From Pseudomonadota bacterium (lineage in GTDB: Bacteria; Pseudomonadota; Alphaproteobacteria; Rhizobiales; Beijerinckiaceae), in contig JAJXWB010000019.1 of NCBI GenBank assembly GCA_021781815.1, positions 1-64,000 on the forward strand: DNA of 64,000 nt, read 5' to 3'. Position numbers and translations under genes: made by a program. Below the pieces are notes generated by a model that worked only from the letters and a program-made list of their open reading frames with translations, did not search any database and was not told the DNA's origin. Of the stretch, positions 51,392 to 59,531 are shown in pieces. Numbering within the stretch: position 1 is the first letter of the stretch; each line of letters opens with the position of its first letter.

Positions 51392-53548
51392 TCAGGCCGT
51401 GCGCGCAAACGAGGCCGGCGCGCCGAACAGCGCCTCGATCTCCAAGCCCGGCATCGGTCGACCAAGAAGAAATCCCTGCGCGAAGCCGCAACCGGATTCT
51501 TTCAGAGACTGCAACTGGCGCTCCGTCTCGACGCCCTCGGCCATTACATCCAGCGACAGGCTGCGGCCGAGCGCGATGATGGCGCGAACGATCGCCGCAT
51601 CGTTCGGGTCCTGCGCCATGTTCCGGACGAAGCTCTGGTCGATCTTGATGCGCTGAACCGGAAGCTTCTTGATATAGCTGAGCGAGGAATAGCCCGTCCC
51701 GAAATCGTCGATCGCGATTGAAACGCCAAGCCGGTTCAGTTCGCGCAGGTCTGTGGCGACGGCGTCGAGATCCTGCATGACGATATTTTCGGTCAGTTCG
51801 AGTTCGAGCCGCCTTGGATCAAGCCCGCTTTCGGAGAGAATACGCGCAACCTGGAGGGGCACGTTCTTTTTCCGGAACTGGATCGGCGACATGTTGATGG
51901 CGACACGAAAAAGCGGGAGCCCGGCGCGCTGCCAGCGGCATGCGTCGGCGCAGGCCCTGCGCAGCACCCATTCATTGATCGGAATGATGAGGCCGTTCTC
52001 CTCGGCGTGCGGCAGGAAGGTTCCGGGACCGACGAGGCCGAGGCCCGGCCGATTCCAGCGCAACAGCGCCTCGACTCCGATGATCGTATTCCCGCTGATC
52101 TCGAACTGCGGCTGATAATGCAGCACGAATTCGTCCCTGGCGAGCGCATCGCGCAGATCGGCTTCGAGATTGAGGGCATTGCGCGCCCGCGCCTGCATGT
52201 CGGCGGCGAACAGGCAATAGGCGTTGCCGCCCTCGCCCTTGGCCTTGTACATCGCGAGATCGGCGTTGCGCAGGAGATCCTCGGCGTCCGCGCCGTCGTT
52301 GGGATGGATGGCTACGCCGATGCTGGCCGTCGCCTTCATGTGCTGCAAGTCGGGATCGGCGAAGGCGGCTATCGCATCGGCGATCCGCGCGGCGAATTCG
52401 GCCACGTCATAATTGGAGCCGACTTCGGACTGAAGGATGGCGAATTCATCGCCGCCGAGACGCGCCAGCGTGTCGCTCTGACGCACAACCTGCGACAGGC
52501 GCGCGCCGACCGCTTTCAGGAAGCGGTCGCCGACGGAATGTCCGTGAACGTCGTTGACCGCCTTGAAGCCGTCGAGATCGATGAGGTGCAACGCGAATAT
52601 CTTGTCGCCACGACGGGCGCGGGCAATCGCAGCGCGGAGCCTTTCGGCGAGAAGGGTTCGGTTCGGAAGCGCCGTCAATGGATCGTGATGCGCGAGGTAA
52701 CGCAAATGCTCTTCCGTGCGCTTGTGCGCGGTGATGTCGAGCGAACTGGTCAGCACGCCCGTCACCATCGCCGTATGATCGCGCAGCGGCGTCTTTGTCG
52801 TCAAAAAGCTCCGGCGCCGCCCTGACGCGCCAACGAGATCTTCCTCGAAAGCCGGCAATGCCTTTCCGGTGGTGAAGACGAGTTGATCGAGCATTCGGTT
52901 GCGCTCGGCGTTGGTCTGCCCTGTCAGTTCGGCGAGAGGGCGACCCACGACATTCGCGGGGTCGACATTGAAGAATTCTGTTTCGAAGGCGTTGACGAAC
53001 AGCGTGCGTCCTTCTCGATCGACGGCGTTGATGAGCACCGGCAGTGTGTCGATGACCTGCGCAAGCCTCTCGATCGAATCGCGAATGGCGCGCTCGCGCG
53101 AACGCTCGCTGTCGGCAAGCTCCTGCGCGAGGTTTTCCGCGCGCTGCGCGAGCAGTTTCTGGTGGTGACGCAATGCGAGCAGGTTTCGCGTGCGCGTGAT
53201 GAATTCATGGTGATCGACCGGCGAATTGAGAAAATCGGTCGCGCCGGCCTCCAGCGCGCGCAGCCGATAAGCGCGCTCCTCGTAGACGGTGATGACGACG
53301 ACGGGCACATCCGCGGCGCCCGGAGCGGTGCGCAGCGCGCGCACGAATTCAGCTCCGTCCATCTCCGGCATCTTGTAGTCGGTGATGATCAGATCCGGCG
53401 TATTTTCAGTCGCCCATGCGAGCGCCTCGCGCGGATCGGCGAAGGCGTGAACGTGAATGTCGGGAGCGATCGAAGCCGCGAGCTTCGAGAAAATATTTCG
53501 GTTCGTGACCCTGTCGTCGACAATCGCAACGAGCGCCATAGCTGCCAC
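51392..53548 (-). CDS. response regulator with REC-PAS-GGDEF-EAL domains
   Basis: 718-aa cyclic di-GMP enzyme. The receiver (ALVAIVDDRVTNRNIFSKL, phospho-Asp in LIITDYKMPEMDG) is followed by a coiled linker (about 130-165), a PAS domain (NAVDREGRTLFVNAFETEFF), a diguanylate cyclase domain with intact GGDEF (about residue 364) preceded at five residues by an RxxD inhibitory site (RQSD), and a phosphodiesterase domain with intact EAL (about 490) plus DDFGTGYSS and AEGVE. Both catalytic motifs are complete, so the net activity is not predictable. It precedes the hybrid kinase in one operon and is a natural receiver for its HPt. Confidence 0.94.
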   Translation of the reverse strand: MAAMALVAIVDDRVTNRNIFSKLAASIAPDIHVHAFADPREALAWATENTPDLIITDYKMPEMDGAEFVRALRTAPGAADVPVVVITVYEERAYRLRALEAGATDFLNSPVDHHEFITRTRNLLALRHHQKLLAQRAENLAQELADSERSRERAIRDSIERLAQVIDTLPVLINAVDREGRTLFVNAFETEFFNVDPANVVGRPLAELTGQTNAERNRMLDQLVFTTGKALPAFEEDLVGASGRRRSFLTTKTPLRDHTAMVTGVLTSSLDITAHKRTEEHLRYLAHHDPLTALPNRTLLAERLRAAIARARRGDKIFALHLIDLDGFKAVNDVHGHSVGDRFLKAVGARLSQVVRQSDTLARLGGDEFAILQSEVGSNYDVAEFAARIADAIAAFADPDLQHMKATASIGVAIHPNDGADAEDLLRNADLAMYKAKGEGGNAYCLFAADMQARARNALNLEADLRDALARDEFVLHYQPQFEISGNTIIGVEALLRWNRPGLGLVGPGTFLPHAEENGLIIPINEWVLRRACADACRWQRAGLPLFRVAINMSPIQFRKKNVPLQVARILSESGLDPRRLELELTENIVMQDLDAVATDLRELNRLGVSIAIDDFGTGYSSLSYIKKLPVQRIKIDQSFVRNMAQDPNDAAIVRAIIALGRSLSLDVMAEGVETERQLQSLKESGCGFAQGFLLGRPMPGLEIEALFGAPASFARTA

Positions 53549-53707
53549 TTCTCCCCGACGATGCGTTCGATCCAGCGCCCAGCCCCTCAGGAAAGGCGCC
53601 CACAGAATGCGGGAACATCCTTAAGCAATTGCTTCGGCAACCAACCGGCGTCTCGCATTGTCGCCAAGTTTCAGTAGGATGATCTTGAAATCGCTCGGGA
53701 GCCCTAC

Positions 53708-55093
53708 ATGACGCCAGCCGATTTTTCCGCCTGCGACCTGCGCGAGGCCTTTGCCGCAGGCCGTCTGTCGCCCGTCGAGGCGCTGGAGGCGGTCCTGAGG
53801 CGCGTCGAGAAACTCGAGCCTGGCCTTATGGCGCTCTGGGGCGAGGATTTCGCCGGCGCTCGCGCTGCAGCGCGGGAGTCCGAGGCGCGCTGGCGCAGGG
53901 GCGCCCCACTCGGCCCGATCGACGGGACGCCGGTCACGATCAAGGAAAACATCGCCACGGCCGGCGTTCCGATGCCGCTCGGGACGGCTGCGACCGATCA
54001 CGCCCCATCCGCGCGCGACGCGCCGCCCGTCGCCCGGATCAAGGAGTCCGGCGGCGTGATTTTCGCGCGCACGACCATGCCCGACTACGGCATGTTGTCC
54101 TCGTCCAAATCAAGCTTCCACCGATTGACCCGCAATCCGTGGGATCGGACGAAAACGCCCGGCGGCTCGTCGAGCGGCGCGGCCGCGGCGGCAGCCGCGG
54201 GTTATGGACCGCTGCATATCGGCACGGACATCGGCGGCTCCGTCCGGCTTCCTGCCGGCTGGTGTGGCGTCTTCACGCTCAAGCCAAGCCTGGGCCGGGT
54301 TCCAATCGACCCGCCCTTCCAGGGCCGCGTCGCCGGGCCGATGACCCGCACGGTCGCCGATTCCGCGCTGTTCTTGCGCGTGCTCTCCCGCCCCGACTCG
54401 CGCGACCACATGAGCCTGCCGCCTGCCGACATCGCATGGGACGCGCTCGACCGCGACGTCCAGGGCCTGCGCGTCGGTCTGCTTCTCGATGCGGGCGCGG
54501 GCCTTGCCGTGCTGCCGGAAGTTCGCGCTGCTGTCGAGGCGGCTGCGCGCGCCTTCGAGCAGGCTGGCGCGATCGTCGAACCGCTGGAGCCATTCCTCAC
54601 TCGGGCGATGCTCGACGGTCAGGACCGATTCTGGCGTGCGCGCGCGCTGGCCGACATCGGCCCGCTCCCGCCTGCGACACAAGCGAAAATCCTGCCATTT
54701 ATCCGCGCCTGGGCGGGATCTGCGGCTCGCCTCAGCGGACAGGACGTCTATGCGGGCTTCGCGCAATCGATGGCCCTGCGCAAGGCGACGGAGGAAGCGA
54801 CGCGACCGTTCGACTTCGTGCTGTCCCCGACAGCGCCGATCCCGGCCTTCCCGGCCGAGATGGAGAGCCCGACCGGGAATCCGGAACAACCATTCGAGCA
54901 CATCGCCTTTACGCTGCCCTACAACATGTCCGAGCAGCCGGCTGCGTCAATCAATTGCGGCTACACATCGGACGGGCTGCCCATTGGTCTGCAGATCGCC
55001 GGTCGACGATTCGACGACCTCGGCGTGCTGCAGATGTCGCGCGCCTGGGAAAGAATGCGTCCGAAACAGCGGGACTGGCCGACGGCGCCGTAA
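53708..55093 (+). CDS. amidase (amidase-signature family)
   Basis: 461-aa amide hydrolase with the Ser-cisSer-Lys triad context: Lys in GTPVTIKENIATAG, the glycine/serine-rich PGGSSSGAAAAAAAGYGPLH, and TDIGGSVRLPAGWCGVFTLKPS with the nucleophilic Ser. The C-terminus INCGYTSDGLPIGLQIAG is typical. It is the general amidase type and not GatA, since no gatB or gatC follows. Substrate unknown. Divergent from the GGDEF-EAL gene. Confidence 0.92.
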   Translation: MTPADFSACDLREAFAAGRLSPVEALEAVLRRVEKLEPGLMALWGEDFAGARAAARESEARWRRGAPLGPIDGTPVTIKENIATAGVPMPLGTAATDHAPSARDAPPVARIKESGGVIFARTTMPDYGMLSSSKSSFHRLTRNPWDRTKTPGGSSSGAAAAAAAGYGPLHIGTDIGGSVRLPAGWCGVFTLKPSLGRVPIDPPFQGRVAGPMTRTVADSALFLRVLSRPDSRDHMSLPPADIAWDALDRDVQGLRVGLLLDAGAGLAVLPEVRAAVEAAARAFEQAGAIVEPLEPFLTRAMLDGQDRFWRARALADIGPLPPATQAKILPFIRAWAGSAARLSGQDVYAGFAQSMALRKATEEATRPFDFVLSPTAPIPAFPAEMESPTGNPEQPFEHIAFTLPYNMSEQPAASINCGYTSDGLPIGLQIAGRRFDDLGVLQMSRAWERMRPKQRDWPTAP

Positions 55094-55192
55094 GGCGTAG
55101 TGATCGGCGCCCTTTTTGGCGGCTTGCTCCGGCCGTTTCGCTCTCGCACATTTTCCCCGCGGCGACGGGGCGACGGGCGAGGGAGCGGCGAC

Positions 55193-55405
55193 ATGGACAG
55201 ACGATCTTTCCTCACATTCGTCGGCGGACTGGGCGCGACGCTCGGGGTAGACGCAGTTGGGGCCATGCCGGTGGACCGCACGCCGGCCGTGGCGGCGGCC
55301 TGGCCGGGCGTCGAACCCGACGGGGCTATGCCGCACGGAAACGCATACCGGATTTGGCGCCGCCGCGACCTGCGCGGGCGCTATCATTGGCGGTCATTGC
55401 GGTAA
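55193..55405 (+). CDS. small protein with Tat-type leader
   Basis: 70 aa, start at 55193 behind GGGAGCGGCGAC. The N-terminus MDRRSFLTFVGGLGATLGV carries a twin-arginine motif and a hydrophobic stretch. The mature part is short, with a basic end (YRIWRRRDLRGRYHWRSLR). Short Tat-leader proteins with arginine/tyrosine-rich tails are common in Hyphomicrobiales and have no known function. A truncated remnant of a larger exported enzyme is the alternative. Confidence 0.5.
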   Translation: MDRRSFLTFVGGLGATLGVDAVGAMPVDRTPAVAAAWPGVEPDGAMPHGNAYRIWRRRDLRGRYHWRSLR

Positions 55406-55556
55406 GCGCGCAGCGCGCGGGTCCATTGCCGAATTCACCCGTTGCGCTCGTCGCGCGGGCGCGCGATTGTACGACGGAAACGTCCGATCATCCCGGGGCG
55501 ATCCCCGGGGCGCGATCACGGTGCGCCAAATCACGACAGGGAGAGGACCCGAGGAC

Positions 55557-56837
55557 ATGGATCACAAGATTGGCAACGTACCCGCCAGCAGCTTCTACGG
55601 ATTGAACCCGGCCGACCCGCTCAACGACCTGCGAATGTCGGAGAAAGCCCGTCCGCTGTTCGATCACGTCCTGAAATTTCTCAAGGAGACGGTGGAGCCG
55701 GCGCAGGTAGAATATTTCGCGCTCGGCGCGAAGCGGACGGAGCGGTGGGGCTTTGCGCCCGGCCAGCTCGACGTGCTGCAGAAGGCCAAGGACAAGGCCA
55801 AGTCCGAGGGCCTGTGGAACTTCTTCCTGCCGGACGCCGAGACCGGCGAAGGCCTGAGCAATCTCGACTACGCCTATATCGCCGCCGAACTCGGCAAGTA
55901 CCCGCTCGGCTCCGAGAGCATGAACTGCTCGGCGCCCGACACCGGCAATATGGAAGTGCTGGAGCGCGTCGGCACCAAGGAGCAGAAAGACAAGTGGCTG
56001 AAGCCGCTGCTGGCCGGCGAAATCCGCTCCGCCTACGTGATGACAGAGCCGGGCGTCGCCTCGTCCGACGCCAAGAACGTGTCGACATCGGCCGTGCTCG
56101 ACGGCGACGAATGGGTCATCAACGGCGAGAAATACTATATCTCCGGCCTCGGCGATCCGCGCTGCAAGATCATGATCGTCATGGTCAAGACCAGCCCGAA
56201 CGCCGCGCCGAGCAAGCAGCAGTCGCAGATCCTCGTCCCCGTCGGCACGCCCGGCGTGGAAGTGATCGGGCCGATGCACGTGTTCGGTCACGACGGCGCG
56301 CCGCGCGGGCACATGCACATGCGCTTCAACAACGTGCGCGTGCCCAAGGCGAACATCCTGCTTGGCGAGGGGCGCGGCTTCGAGATCTCGCAGGTCCGGC
56401 TCGGGCCCGGCCGCATCCATCATTGCATGCGCACAATCGGCAAGGCGGAGAAGGCGCTCGACCTGATGGTCGCGCGCGGCCTGAATCGCGAGGCCTTCGG
56501 CAAGAAGATCGCGCATCTCGGCGGCAATCTGCAGATCATCGCGCAGGCGCGCTGCGAAATCGAATCCATGCGCCTGATGGTGCTGAAGGCCGCCAAGGCG
56601 ATGGACGTGCTCGGCAACAAGGAAGCGCGCGTGTGGGTCAGCATGGTCAAGGCGCTGGTCCCCGAGCGCGCCAACCGCATCATCGACCAGGCGATCCAGA
56701 TGCACGGGGCGACCGGCATTTCGCAATGGACGCCGCTGGCCGAAATGTACACCGACGTGCGCCACCTGCGCTTCGCCGACGGTCCGGACGAAGTGCACTG
56801 GATGGTGGTTGGACGCCACGAGTTGCAGACGCACTGA
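55557..56837 (+). CDS. acyl-CoA dehydrogenase, ACAD11-like
   Basis: FAD enzyme of 426 aa from the ATG at 55557 behind GGGAGAGGACC. Motifs: AYVMTEPGVASSDAKNVSTS, NGEKYYISGLGDPRCKIMIVM, the subgroup-specific QVRLGPGRIHHCMRTIGKAEKALDLM, QMHGATGISQWTPLAEMYTD and HLRFADGPDEVH. The GRIHHCMR-IG segment is characteristic of the ACAD10/ACAD11 type, which act on 4-hydroxyacyl-CoA after phosphorylation. No kinase gene is adjacent here, but the APH kinase at 23777 could supply the substrate. Monocistronic in appearance. Confidence 0.9.
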   Translation: MDHKIGNVPASSFYGLNPADPLNDLRMSEKARPLFDHVLKFLKETVEPAQVEYFALGAKRTERWGFAPGQLDVLQKAKDKAKSEGLWNFFLPDAETGEGLSNLDYAYIAAELGKYPLGSESMNCSAPDTGNMEVLERVGTKEQKDKWLKPLLAGEIRSAYVMTEPGVASSDAKNVSTSAVLDGDEWVINGEKYYISGLGDPRCKIMIVMVKTSPNAAPSKQQSQILVPVGTPGVEVIGPMHVFGHDGAPRGHMHMRFNNVRVPKANILLGEGRGFEISQVRLGPGRIHHCMRTIGKAEKALDLMVARGLNREAFGKKIAHLGGNLQIIAQARCEIESMRLMVLKAAKAMDVLGNKEARVWVSMVKALVPERANRIIDQAIQMHGATGISQWTPLAEMYTDVRHLRFADGPDEVHWMVVGRHELQTH

Positions 56838-56855
56838 GGCGGCTTCGGCGAAACC

Positions 56856-56958
56856 GTCATGACCGGGCCTGTCCCGGTCATCCCCGCTATCGTGTGCGCA
56901 GGCGCCCCGCGTTTTCCGGGCATTCCTGCGGGATGACCGGCGCCGCGCCGGCCATGAC
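56856..56958. repeat. paired REP-like palindromes
   Basis: Two hairpins with inverted relation: GTCATGACCGGGCCTGTCCC at the left and, on the other strand, GTCATGGCCGGCGCGGCGCC at the right, both ending CCGGTCATCC. It occupies the gap between the convergent dehydrogenase and dienelactone hydrolase genes. It differs in sequence from the 12857-12975 element but has the same layout. Confidence 0.6.
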
Positions 56959-57004
56959 GCGCCTACGCATCCGACTGTTGCGCCCCAAAAGTCGCCACCC
57001 TGGC

Positions 57005-57673
57005 TTACTTCAACTCCGCCGCCAGAAACTCCATCGTCCGCCGTCCCGCCTCGTCGGCCGCCGCCTTGTTGTAGCTCTCGCGCTCGTCGCAATTGAAGCC
57101 ATGGTCGGCGTCGTAGACGAAGACCGGGACGGTCGGCTGCGCGCTGCGGATTTTTTCCACGTCACTCAGCGGGATGTGCTTGTCGTGCGCGCCGAAGTGC
57201 AGCATCAGCGGCGTGCGCGGGCGTTCGGTCGCCACCGCTGCTATGCCGGCGCCGTAATAGCTGACCGCGGCGGTCACGCCCGGCAGGCGGCAGGCGCCGA
57301 GAAAGGCGAGCGTGCCACCCCAGCAATAACCGACCAGCCCGACCTTTCCGCCCTGTCTGGCCACTGATATGGACGCCTCGATGTCGGCGAGCGCGCCGTC
57401 GAGTTTGCACCTGCCGCGCAAGTCCATGGCGCGGGGGCGGTCCTCCACGCCGTAACCGAGTTCGACGCCGGGCTCGACCCGATCGAACAAGGCGGGCGCG
57501 ATCGCCAGATACCCGGCTGCCGCGAAGCGATCGGCGACGCTTCGGATGTGATGATTGACGCCGAATATCTCCTGCAACACGACAACGCCGCCCTTCGGCG
57601 CGCCAGACGGCCGCGCGCCATAGGCGCCGATCGTCACGCCATCCGTGCAAGTCAATTGGATCATTTCACCCAT
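57005..57673 (-). CDS. dienelactone hydrolase family protein
   Basis: 222-aa alpha/beta hydrolase with the dienelactone hydrolase signature: Glu in VVLQEIFGVNHHIRSVADRF, nucleophilic Cys in GLVGYCWGGTLAFL, Asp in HFGAHDKHIP and His in YDADHGFNCDERESY. The Cys nucleophile is intact, as in carboxymethylenebutenolidase. No chlorocatechol genes are near, so the physiological substrate is open. Its start overlaps the folK stop by 8 bp on the same strand. Confidence 0.9.
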   Translation of the reverse strand: MGEMIQLTCTDGVTIGAYGARPSGAPKGGVVVLQEIFGVNHHIRSVADRFAAAGYLAIAPALFDRVEPGVELGYGVEDRPRAMDLRGRCKLDGALADIEASISVARQGGKVGLVGYCWGGTLAFLGACRLPGVTAAVSYYGAGIAAVATERPRTPLMLHFGAHDKHIPLSDVEKIRSAQPTVPVFVYDADHGFNCDERESYNKAAADEAGRRTMEFLAAELK

Positions 57674-58205
57674 TTGCTTTTTCTCCTCGGGCGCGCCAAC
57701 GCCAGGCGTCGCCAGGCTCCACGATTTCCAGTCCGGCGCGATCCACCTTTTCCAGCGCGTCGCGCACGCGCGCTCCGCTTATGATCCGATCGGCCGCGAT
57801 CTCTGCAAGCGGCGCGAGTACGAACGCGCGCCGCAGCAGATCGCGATGCGGGATCGCCAGATCGGGGGCGTCGAGCATCCGATCGCCGTAGAACAGAATA
57901 TCAAGGTCGATCAGCCGCGGCCCCCAGCGCTGCGTCGCCCGCCGGCCAATATCCGCCTCGATCGCCTTGAGCGCGGCGAGCAGCGACAGCGGCGCCCGGG
58001 TCGTTTCGACCAGCGCGCAGGCGTTCAGGAAGGCCGGTTGATCGACGCGGCCCCAAGGCGGCGTGCGCCACAGCGAGGAGACCGCGACCACGCGCCCGAC
58101 GCCGCGTCCCTCGATTTCCGCGAGCGCGGCGGCGATGGCGCCAGCGGCGCCGCCAATATTGCCGCCAAGGCCGATGCCGACGAGTTCCCGCGCCGTATCA
58201 GGCAT
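57666..58205 (-). CDS. folK: 2-amino-4-hydroxy-6-hydroxymethyldihydropteridine pyrophosphokinase
   Basis: Transfers pyrophosphate from ATP to 6-hydroxymethyl-dihydropterin, the step before FolP. 179 aa with IGLGGNIGG, VVAVSSLWRTPPWGRVDQPAFLNACALVET (pterin-binding), RWGPRLIDLDILFYGD with metal-binding Asp pair, and IPHRDLLRRAFVLAPLAEIA. Its ATG overlaps the folP stop. The expected folB gene, which lies between folP and folK in many relatives, is not there. Confidence 0.96.
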   Translation of the reverse strand: MPDTARELVGIGLGGNIGGAAGAIAAALAEIEGRGVGRVVAVSSLWRTPPWGRVDQPAFLNACALVETTRAPLSLLAALKAIEADIGRRATQRWGPRLIDLDILFYGDRMLDAPDLAIPHRDLLRRAFVLAPLAEIAADRIISGARVRDALEKVDRAGLEIVEPGDAWRWRARGEKANG

Positions 58206-59034
58206 TGTCGATCACATCGAGCACAGTGAAGGCCGCCTTGTGTTCCGCGACGTCATGCACGCGAAACGCCCGCGCGCCGCGTACGGCGCAAGCAAGGCCG
58301 GCCGCTATCGTGCCGACGAGGCGCGCATTGACATCGGCGCCGAGCAGCAGGCCGAACAACGATTTGCGCGAGACGCCGATCAACACCGGCATGCCGTAGG
58401 TTTTCGCGAGATCGCCGGTGGCGCGCAGCGCGCGAAGATTTTGCTGCTTGGTCTTGCCGAAGCCGATGCCCGGATCGAGCACGACATGCGCGTCCGGAAT
58501 TTTCGCGCGCCGCGCAAGATCGAGCGAACGGTCGAAGAAACGCTTCATGTCGGCGACGACGTCGAGGTCGGCGTCGACCGCGTCGCGATTGTGCATGACG
58601 ACGACGGCCGCTCCGGCTTCGGCGATCGCATCGGCCATGCCAGAATCCTTCTGCAGACCCCAGACATCGTTGACGACACAGACGCCGAGCGCGGTCGCAA
58701 AGCGAGCGGTTGCGGCCTTGTAGGTGTCGATCGAAAAGGGCGCGGCGACGCCCGCGAGCAATCGGGCCAGCAGTGGTTCAAGCCGGGCGATTTCTTCCTC
58801 GGCCGAAATCGGCGTGTAGCCGGGTCTCGTCGATTCCGCGCCGACGTCGATGATATCAGCGCCGGCTGCAACGAGCGCCCTGGCCTGCGCAAGCGCCGCC
58901 TCCGCATTCACGAATCGGCCGCCGTCCGAAAACGAATCGGGCGTCACGTTGAGAATGCCCATCAACGCGCGCCGTCCGGCAACGGCGCGCAAGAACTCGT
59001 CGCGACGCGCATGCAATATCGTCAGATCAGGCAT
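58198..59034 (-). CDS. folP: dihydropteroate synthase
   Basis: Condenses dihydropterin pyrophosphate with p-aminobenzoate; target of sulfonamides. 278 aa with LMGILNVTPDSFSDGGRF, DIIDVGAESTRPGYTPIS, FSIDTYKAATARFA, VVNDVWG, VVVMHNRD and IPDAHVVLDPGIGFGKT, followed by GVSRKSLFG. All loops are complete. It starts immediately upstream of the DCoH-like gene's stop (adjacent bases) and overlaps folK, forming one leftward operon. Confidence 0.97.
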   Translation of the reverse strand: MPDLTILHARRDEFLRAVAGRRALMGILNVTPDSFSDGGRFVNAEAALAQARALVAAGADIIDVGAESTRPGYTPISAEEEIARLEPLLARLLAGVAAPFSIDTYKAATARFATALGVCVVNDVWGLQKDSGMADAIAEAGAAVVVMHNRDAVDADLDVVADMKRFFDRSLDLARRAKIPDAHVVLDPGIGFGKTKQQNLRALRATGDLAKTYGMPVLIGVSRKSLFGLLLGADVNARLVGTIAAGLACAVRGARAFRVHDVAEHKAAFTVLDVIDNA

Positions 59035-59397
59035 TCAATCATCATATCGCATATAGGCGCTCGCCGCATCCCCGGGCGCGCCTTCGAGCGCGCCGCCGCG
59101 CGGGCGCCAGCCAACGACATCCTCGATCCTGCGCGCAAGCTCGAAATCCTTGTCCGTGATCCCGCCCGCGGAATGCGTGTTCAGGCGCACGACAAGCGAC
59201 GCGTAGGTCAAGACGATCTCCGGATGATGCCAAGCCGCCTCGGCGAGATGGCCGACCGCGCCGACCGCCAGCATCGTGCCTTTCCACGAGTGCGTGCGGA
59301 AGGTCCGGACGATGGCGCCCTCGTCATACCGCCAGTGCGGCAGATCGCGCCTGAGCAGATCGGCGGTCTCGACCGGCGTATAGACCCGTTCGCTCAT
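59035..59397 (-). CDS. pterin-4a-carbinolamine dehydratase (DCoH/PhhB-like)
   Basis: 120-aa protein of the DCoH fold. It contains WRYDEGAIVRTFRTHSWKGTM, then HLAEAAWHHPEIVLTYASLVVRLNTHSAGGITDKDFELA. The two consecutive His before Pro and the later NTHSAGGIT-D match the dehydratase active site (His/His plus Asp). First gene of the folP-folK operon. In phenylalanine-hydroxylase organisms it recycles pterin cofactor; here its position suggests a role in folate pterin metabolism. Confidence 0.88.
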   Translation of the reverse strand: MSERVYTPVETADLLRRDLPHWRYDEGAIVRTFRTHSWKGTMLAVGAVGHLAEAAWHHPEIVLTYASLVVRLNTHSAGGITDKDFELARRIEDVVGWRPRGGALEGAPGDAASAYMRYDD

Positions 59398-59531
59398 GGG
59401 CGCCCCCTGTGAAGCATTTGCAGATCAATCTATGTCGGCGCACTGTTCCGGCAAGCGGCTGGCGAGGCGGATTGCGCTCGCGACGCCGTTCGTGTTGCAT
59501 AGCCCCCCGTTCAGAAGAGACCAAGCCGAAA

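Noticed and set aside
55442-57367. 641-codon plus-strand frame overlapping the ACAD11-like gene
   Set aside because: Arg/Gly-rich shadow frame; the dehydrogenase at 55557 in another frame has complete family motifs.
59398-59531. SAM riboswitch before metY
   Set aside because: No SAM-II-like or other SAM aptamer core could be recognised in this stretch.
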